From assembly GCA_023418595.1 (NCBI GenBank), contig JAEZZI010000030.1:140016-204015 (forward strand): a stretch of DNA of 64,000 nucleotides. Direction: 5' to 3'. The notes beneath the pieces are model-generated. The model did not search any database, had not been told where the DNA came from, and saw only the letters and a program-made list of their open reading frames with translations. Origin of the DNA: Pseudomonadota bacterium (GTDB lineage Bacteria; Pseudomonadota; Alphaproteobacteria; Sphingomonadales; Sphingomonadaceae). Positions 59,454 through 64,000 of this stretch are shown piece by piece (the first letter of the stretch is position 1; every line of letters starts with the position of its first letter). A program made the translations under genes and the position numbers.

Positions 59454-60869
59454 TCAGATATGCAGCGCCCGTCCGTACGCTGCTAGCACGCTTTCATGCA
59501 TCATCTCGCTGAGCGTCGGGTGCGGGAAGACCGTGTTCATCAGTTCGGCCTCGGTCGTCTCCAGCGTCTTGCCGACGGTATAGCCCTGGATGAGTTCGGT
59601 GACTTCGGCGCCGACCATGTGCGCGCCGAGCAGTTCGCCGGTCTTGGCGTCGAAAACCGTCTTGATGAAGCCCTCGGCCTCGCCCAGCGCGATCGCCTTG
59701 CCGTTGCCGATGAAGGGGAAGGTGCCCGCCTTCACCTCATAACCGGCTTCCTTGGCCTTGGCTTCGGTCAGGCCCACGCTGGCGACCTGCGGGTGGCAAT
59801 AGGTGCAGCCCGGAATGTTGCGCACATCCATCGCGTGCGGATGCACGTCTTTGTTGCCGAGCGCCTGCGCGACCGCCTCCGCCGCGATCACGCCCTCGTG
59901 GCTGGCCTTGTGCGCCAACCAGGGCGGCGCGGTGACGTCGCCGATCGCCCACAGGCCATCGACAGTGGTGCGGCACATCCCGTCGGTCTTGATATGCCCG
60001 CGCTCGGTTTCGACCTTCAGCGCCTCCAGCCCGATATTCTCCGTGTTCGGAACGATGCCGATCGCGACGATGACATGGCTGAACTCGGACGTCGTGACCT
60101 TGCCGTCCTTGCCTTTTATCGCGGCCTTCACGCCGCTTGCGGTCACGTCGAGCTTGTCCACGCCCGCGCCGGTCAGGATGGTCATGCCCTGCTTCTTCAG
60201 CGACTTTTCCAGAAACGCCGACACGTCCGCATCCTCGACCGGCACGATGCGGTCGAGCATCTCGACCACGGTCACTTCGGAACCCATGTCATTGTAGAAG
60301 CTGGCAAACTCGATCCCGATGGCCCCCGATCCGATGACCAGCAACTTGCTTGGCATCTCGGTCGGCACCATCGCATGGCGATACGTCCAGACGCGCTTCC
60401 CATCGGCCTTGGCGAACGGCAGGTCGCGCGCACGGGCGCCGGTCGCGACGATGATGTGCTTGGCGGTCAGTTCGGTTGCCTTGCCGTCCTTGTCGGTGAC
60501 CGACAGCTTGCCCTTCGCGACCAGTTTGCCCTCGCCCATATGCACGGCGATCTTGTTCTTCTTCATCAGGTGCGTGACGCCCTGATTGAGCTGCTTCGCC
60601 ACCCCGCGCGACCGCTTCACCACCGCGTCCAGGTCGGCGCTGATCTTCTCCGCGGCGAGGCCATAATCCTTGGCGTGCTGCATATAATGGAAGATTTCCG
60701 CCGACCGCAGCAGCGCCTTTGTGGGGATGCACCCCCAGTTGAGGCAGATGCCCCCCAGATTCTCGCGCTCGACGATCGCGGTCTTCAGCCCCAGCTGCGC
60801 CGCCCGGATCGCCGCGACATAGCCGCCAGGCCCGGAGCCGAGGACGATGAGGTCATAGGTGTCAGGCAT
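59454..60869 (-). CDS. lpdA: Dihydrolipoyl dehydrogenase (E3)
   Basis: Flavoprotein reoxidising lipoyl groups of 2-oxoacid dehydrogenases, 471 residues. FAD motif GSGPGGYVAAIRAAQ, redox pair in GGICLNWGCIPTKALL, NAD motif GSGAIGIEFASF, and the catalytic His/Glu in HPTLSEMMHES. It overlaps the upstream membrane-protein gene by 8 bp and shares its strand with pdhC. Confidence 0.97.
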   Translation of the reverse strand: MPDTYDLIVLGSGPGGYVAAIRAAQLGLKTAIVERENLGGICLNWGCIPTKALLRSAEIFHYMQHAKDYGLAAEKISADLDAVVKRSRGVAKQLNQGVTHLMKKNKIAVHMGEGKLVAKGKLSVTDKDGKATELTAKHIIVATGARARDLPFAKADGKRVWTYRHAMVPTEMPSKLLVIGSGAIGIEFASFYNDMGSEVTVVEMLDRIVPVEDADVSAFLEKSLKKQGMTILTGAGVDKLDVTASGVKAAIKGKDGKVTTSEFSHVIVAIGIVPNTENIGLEALKVETERGHIKTDGMCRTTVDGLWAIGDVTAPPWLAHKASHEGVIAAEAVAQALGNKDVHPHAMDVRNIPGCTYCHPQVASVGLTEAKAKEAGYEVKAGTFPFIGNGKAIALGEAEGFIKTVFDAKTGELLGAHMVGAEVTELIQGYTVGKTLETTEAELMNTVFPHPTLSEMMHESVLAAYGRALHI

Positions 60870-61275
60870 CGTAAGTCCTTGCGTAGAAAAAACCCATCAC
60901 GGCGCCATACGCCGGCGCCACCCACCAAAAGTCTTCCCACCAAGCCCAAGCTTCCGGCAAATATGCCAGCGCCGCGGCGTAAACGCAGCCGGTAGCGGTC
61001 AGGACGACGAAACCTGTTCGACCACTTGCACGGGTGGCGTGAAGACCAGCCACAGCTAAGATACCGGTTGGAAGTGCCCACGGAATACTCGCAAAAATCG
61101 CTGCAACCACTGCCATGAACCAAGCCAACGGCAGGAAAACAATAAATGCGATTCCTCCCTCAACCGATGCCCACAACATTATCGCCGTGGCAACCAATGC
61201 ACTGGCGGCAAGCCAACCCAGAATGACGACCGTTGCAATTTCACCTAAATCTAGAGGGCGCAATGCGAGCTTCAT
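60862..61275 (-). CDS. Four-span membrane protein of unknown function
   Basis: 137 residues with about four hydrophobic segments (near 12-32, 38-60, 66-88, 98-120) and a Trp-rich WEDFWWVAP loop. I do not recognise the family. The ATG at 61275 overlaps the thioesterase stop by 4 bp and its end overlaps lpdA, so it is part of a co-translated string. Base use is less GC-rich than its neighbours, which hints at a later arrival. Confidence 0.7.
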   Translation of the reverse strand: MKLALRPLDLGEIATVVILGWLAASALVATAIMLWASVEGGIAFIVFLPLAWFMAVVAAIFASIPWALPTGILAVAGLHATRASGRTGFVVLTATGCVYAAALAYLPEAWAWWEDFWWVAPAYGAVMGFFYARTYDA

Positions 61276-61664
61276 CCCGCGATCACCCGCGGCTTCCGCG
61301 CTTCGTCGATCGCGACGAACACGAAGCGGGCCTTGGTCACGCGGCACTGTTCCTCGACATGGCGACCGCGCCGCCAGGCCTCGACCTCGATCGTCATCGA
61401 CGTCCGCCCGGTCTTAACCAGCTCGGCATAGACCGACACTTCGTCGCCCACTGCGACGGGCGCGAGAAACTGCATCGCATCGACCGCGATGGTCACCGCG
61501 CGGCCTTTTGAATGGCGCGACGCGACCAGCCCCGCGGCCATGTCCATCTGGCTCATCAGCCAGCCGCCGAAAATGTCGCCATAGGGATTGGCGTCGGCGG
61601 GCATGGTCGTCACCCGGATCGCGGGTGCGCCCGAAGGCGGGGTTTCGGGAGATGCGTCAGTCAT
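61272..61664 (-). CDS. Acyl-CoA thioesterase (YciA-like hotdog)
   Basis: 130 residues. NPYGDIFGGWLMSQMDMAAG holds the active-site Asn/Asp region of YciA-type acyl-CoA hydrolases, and VDAMQFLAPVAVGDEV follows. Cytoplasmic. It overlaps both neighbours. It may limit acyl-CoA near the pyruvate dehydrogenase genes, an inference from context only. Confidence 0.88.
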   Translation of the reverse strand: MTDASPETPPSGAPAIRVTTMPADANPYGDIFGGWLMSQMDMAAGLVASRHSKGRAVTIAVDAMQFLAPVAVGDEVSVYAELVKTGRTSMTIEVEAWRRGRHVEEQCRVTKARFVFVAIDEARKPRVIAG

Positions 61665-61878
61665 GCGTGCCGTCCTGTTCCGCCCGATCCGCAGCCATCG
61701 CCCGCCTGATCTGCCCCAGGTTGAGCAGCACGACCACCGCCATCGAAACCCAGGTCACCAGCCAGATATTGGCCTTCGCCAGCGGATAGGCCCAGACCGA
61801 CACCGACCCGATCATATAGGCCGCCATCAGCCCCGCCGCGCAGGCCAGCAATTCGACGGCGGTGCGTTTGCCGATCAT
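61657..61878 (-). CDS. Two-span small membrane protein
   Basis: 73 residues with hydrophobic segments at about 8-28 and 37-55 and a charged tail. Not recognised. It overlaps the thioesterase by 8 bp and starts 5 bp after pdhC, so it is expressed with them. Confidence 0.65.
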   Translation of the reverse strand: MIGKRTAVELLACAAGLMAAYMIGSVSVWAYPLAKANIWLVTWVSMAVVVLLNLGQIRRAMAADRAEQDGTHD

Positions 61879-61883
61879 CGCGT

Positions 61884-63221
61884 TCAGGCGAGCAGCCCCA
61901 TCGGGCTTTCCACCAGTTCCTTGAGCAGCTTCATCAGTTCCGCACCGTCCGCGCCATCGATCGCGCGGTGGTCGAAGCTGCCGGTCGCCGACATCACCGT
62001 CGCGACGCCCAGCGCGTCATCGACGATGTACGGCCGCTTTTCGCCCGCGCCGATCGCCAGGATCATGCCCTGCGGCGGGTTGATGACAGCATCGAACTGC
62101 TTGATCCCGAACATCCCCATGTTCGAAATGCTCGCCGTGCCGCCCTGATACTGTTCGGGCTTCAGCTTGTTGTCCTTGGCCAGCCCGGCCAGTTCCTTCA
62201 TCTCGGTCGAGATCTTGGCCAGGCCCTTGTTGGCCGCATCGCGGATGATCGGCGTGATCAGGCCCGACGGCGTCGATACCGCTACCGACACGTCTGCGCG
62301 GTGATAGGTGACCAACGTATCGCCCGCGAAAGTGACGTTGCACTTGGGTGTCGCCTCCAGCGCGACGCCCAGCGCCTTGATCAGCATATCGTTGACCGAC
62401 AGTTTCACGCCCCGCGATTCGAGCGACTTGTTGAGGTCGCCGCGCAACTTGAGCAGCGCATCGAGCCGGATATCGACCGTCAGATAGATGTGCGGGACCG
62501 TCTGCTTCGCCTCGGTCAGGCGGCGGGCGATCGTCTTGCGGATGTTCGACAGCTTGTCGACCGTGTGCGGGATGCTCTCGTCGTACCAGACCGCCTTGGC
62601 TTCGGTCGATGCAGCGGCGGGCGCGGGCGCGGCAGACGCCGATGGTGTCGGGGCCGCCGAAGCGGTCGGCGCGGCAGCAATGCCAGGCTTCGCGCCCTCG
62701 ACATCGGCCTTCACCACGCGACCATTCGGTCCCGAACCCGACAGCGACGCCAGGTCGATATTCTTTTCCGCGGCGATCCGACGTGCCAACGGGCTGGCCT
62801 TCACGCGGTCGCCCGACGATGCAGGCGCGGGCGCGGGCGCTGGAGCCGCGGCCTTGGGGGCTTTCGCCCCGGATTGATCTTTCGGAGCATCTTCCTTCGG
62901 CGCTTCGGTCTTGGCTTCTTCCTTCGGAGCCTCGGCCTTCGCCTCGCCACTCGACGAAGCCGCCGCCGACGCATCCTCGCCCTCTTCGGCCAGGATCGCG
63001 ATCACCGTGCCGACCTTCACATTGTCCGTCCCCTCGGCGATCAGAATCTTGGCGATCGTGCCTTCGTCCACCGCCTCGAATTCCATCGTCGCCTTGTCGG
63101 TCTCGATCTCCGCCATCAGGTCGCCTGACGAAACGGTGTCGCCCTCCTTGACGAGCCATTTGGCGAGCGTGCCCTCTTCCATCGTCGGCGACAGCGCGGG
63201 CATCTTGATTTCGATCGGCAT
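61884..63221 (-). CDS. pdhC: Pyruvate dehydrogenase E2 (dihydrolipoamide acetyltransferase)
   Basis: 445 residues. The lipoyl domain (1-80) has the lipoylated Lys in [11 protein letters not shown]. An Ala/Pro/Lys/Glu linker follows, then the E3-binding domain ([19 protein letters not shown]) and a second Ala/Pro linker. The catalytic domain has the His/Asp motif [13 protein letters not shown] use the ATG at 63221. E1 genes are not in the window; E3 is 1 kb downstream on the same strand. Confidence 0.95.
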   Translation of the reverse strand: MPIEIKMPALSPTMEEGTLAKWLVKEGDTVSSGDLMAEIETDKATMEFEAVDEGTIAKILIAEGTDNVKVGTVIAILAEEGEDASAAASSSGEAKAEAPKEEAKTEAPKEDAPKDQSGAKAPKAAAPAPAPAPASSGDRVKASPLARRIAAEKNIDLASLSGSGPNGRVVKADVEGAKPGIAAAPTASAAPTPSASAAPAPAAASTEAKAVWYDESIPHTVDKLSNIRKTIARRLTEAKQTVPHIYLTVDIRLDALLKLRGDLNKSLESRGVKLSVNDMLIKALGVALEATPKCNVTFAGDTLVTYHRADVSVAVSTPSGLITPIIRDAANKGLAKISTEMKELAGLAKDNKLKPEQYQGGTASISNMGMFGIKQFDAVINPPQGMILAIGAGEKRPYIVDDALGVATVMSATGSFDHRAIDGADGAELMKLLKELVESPMGLLA

Positions 63222-63354
63222 GCGATTCCTGCTCTGGTATCCCTGGGGACGCCCTCTCTCGCCGCCCCTTTCCCCTAGGTCAAGGGCGGTGCGTCTTGCG
63301 TGGAAGAGGGTTTCGCGCCACCTACACCTACAGGTCTTGGGGGATTGGACGGGG

Positions 63355-63810
63355 ATGCGCACTTATCTGGTCGTGATCGATGAAAGCCCGGAGGCGGAAA
63401 TCGCGCTCCGCTTCGCCGCACGCCGCGCGGTAAAGACCGGCGGCAACGTCGAAATCCTCGCGCTCATCCCCAAGCCCGATTTCGTCCAGTGGGGCGGCGT
63501 CCAGGCGACGATTGAGGAAGAAGCGCGCACCCGTGCGGAAGCTCTGGTCACGGGTGCGGCAGGTACCCTGCTCCAGGAATCGGGCATCAAACCTTCGCTC
63601 ACCGTCCGCGAAGGCGACGGCGCAAAGATCGTGCGCGAGATGATCGAGGCGAACCCGGAAATCGCAGCCCTTGTGCTGGGGGCGGCAGCCACCGGCGCGC
63701 CGGGACCGCTGGTCGCCCATTTCACGGGCACCGACGCGGGCAAGCTGAGCGTGCCGGTGATGATCATCCCCGGCAGCCTGGACCGCGAAGGCATCGACCG
63801 GTTGAGTTAA
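63355..63810 (+). CDS. Universal stress protein
   Basis: 151-residue single UspA domain: [19 protein letters not shown] at the start. The ATP-binding G-x2-G-x9-G-S/T loop appears changed: [19 protein letters not shown]. The C-terminal strand VPVMIIPG is present. Divergent from pdhC, 133 bp between starts. Confidence 0.85.
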   Translation: MRTYLVVIDESPEAEIALRFAARRAVKTGGNVEILALIPKPDFVQWGGVQATIEEEARTRAEALVTGAAGTLLQESGIKPSLTVREGDGAKIVREMIEANPEIAALVLGAAATGAPGPLVAHFTGTDAGKLSVPVMIIPGSLDREGIDRLS

Positions 63811-63817
63811 CCTCCAT

Positions 63818-63845
63818 CGTCATTCCCGCGAAGGCGGGAATCCAT
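63818..63845. repeat. Short hairpin repeat, family C
   Basis: CGTCATTCCCGCGAAGGCGG then GAATCCAT, identical to the left unit at 54129-54156. It follows the stress protein stop and lies 35 bp from the IS end. Confidence 0.9.
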
Positions 63846-63880
63846 AACCTCCAACCCCATCGATAGAACCGCACGCTAGG

Positions 63881-64000
63881 TGTTTGATCCCACGGTTTGA
63901 TGGTGCGATCCTTTCGTTGGAATGGAAGGAAGCCGTATGGGACAGGTACGTCACGGGAGCGCCACGACCACGCACGCTGTCCGAGCAGCAATACAGCGAT
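63881..64000 (+). mobile_element. Left end of an IS481-family element (runs off the window)
   Basis: TGTTTGATCCCACGGTTTGA is the likely terminal inverted repeat, starting TGT as IS481 elements do. The transposase begins 56 bp inside. The other end is outside the window, so neither the repeat pair nor target duplication can be seen. Confidence 0.65.
63937..64000 (+). CDS. IS481-family transposase, N-terminal 21 codons only
   Basis: Reads MGQVRHGSATTTHAVRAAIQ, the typical start of IS481-type DDE transposases (the leading helix-turn-helix). It is cut off by the window end. A GGAAGG ribosome-binding sequence is 5-10 bp upstream. Confidence 0.75.
   Translation, partial: MGQVRHGSATTTHAVRAAIQR

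Overview
The window looks like core chromosome of an alphaproteobacterium of the Sphingomonadaceae (Sphingomonas or a close relative). The evidence is the high GC content, the gene orders rpsB-tsf-pyrH-frr-uppS-cdsA-dxr-rseP-bamA-ompH-fabZ and rpsL-rpsG-fusA-tuf-rpsJ..., a fabZ that follows ompH with no lpxD/lpxA/lpxB (as expected where glycosphingolipids replace LPS), and intergenic hairpin repeats of types I associate with sphingomonads. The genus is an inference; no rRNA or tRNA gene lies in the window to test it.

Layout. 1-8.1 kb: unlinked metabolic genes (5'-truncated 2-hydroxyacid dehydrogenase, PilZ protein with a doubtful 5' end, nitronate monooxygenase-like flavoprotein, GT4 glycosyltransferase, alpha/beta hydrolase divergent from SelO, AstD-like aldehyde dehydrogenase). 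8.4-12.4 kb: assimilatory sulfur cluster cobA-DUF2849-sulfite/nitrite reductase-DUF934-cysH, in which each gene overlaps the next. 12.5-17.4 kb: dnaB on the minus strand, then UPF0262-GH25-cdd-dcd on the plus strand, then a PilZ protein and L31. 17.6-29.1 kb: minus-strand envelope and translation cluster from rpsB down to fabZ. 29.3-36.4 kb: small membrane protein, psd-pssA, icd, guaA and a prolyl oligopeptidase.

36.5-58.8 kb: the ribosomal superoperon, all on the minus strand. In transcription order it runs rpsL-rpsG-fusA-tuf, [lipoprotein], the S10 operon, the spc operon to secY-adk, [two secreted proteins], and rpsM-rpsK-rpoA-rplQ. Good sigma-70-like promoters with a 17 bp spacer can be read upstream of rpsL, rpsJ, rpsM, rpsB and icd. 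Terminator hairpins follow tuf, rplQ and icd.

59-63.8 kb: a minus-strand set pdhC (E2) - small membrane protein - acyl-CoA thioesterase - membrane protein - lpdA (E3), followed by a decayed toxin-antitoxin module (AbrB-type antitoxin plus a 37-residue PemK/MazF-like toxin remnant) behind a perfect 13+13 bp operator-like palindrome. A universal stress protein gene runs the other way. At 63.88 kb the window enters an IS481-family element that continues past the edge.

Most of the window is housekeeping. The most interesting items are the internally deleted toxin with its operator, the long structured rpsJ-rplC spacer, the accessory secreted proteins embedded in the ribosomal superoperon, the RGG-rich S5 and acidic-tailed L3 extensions, and a probable frameshift at the start of the first PilZ gene. 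I found no CRISPR array, prophage or clearly new multi-gene system.
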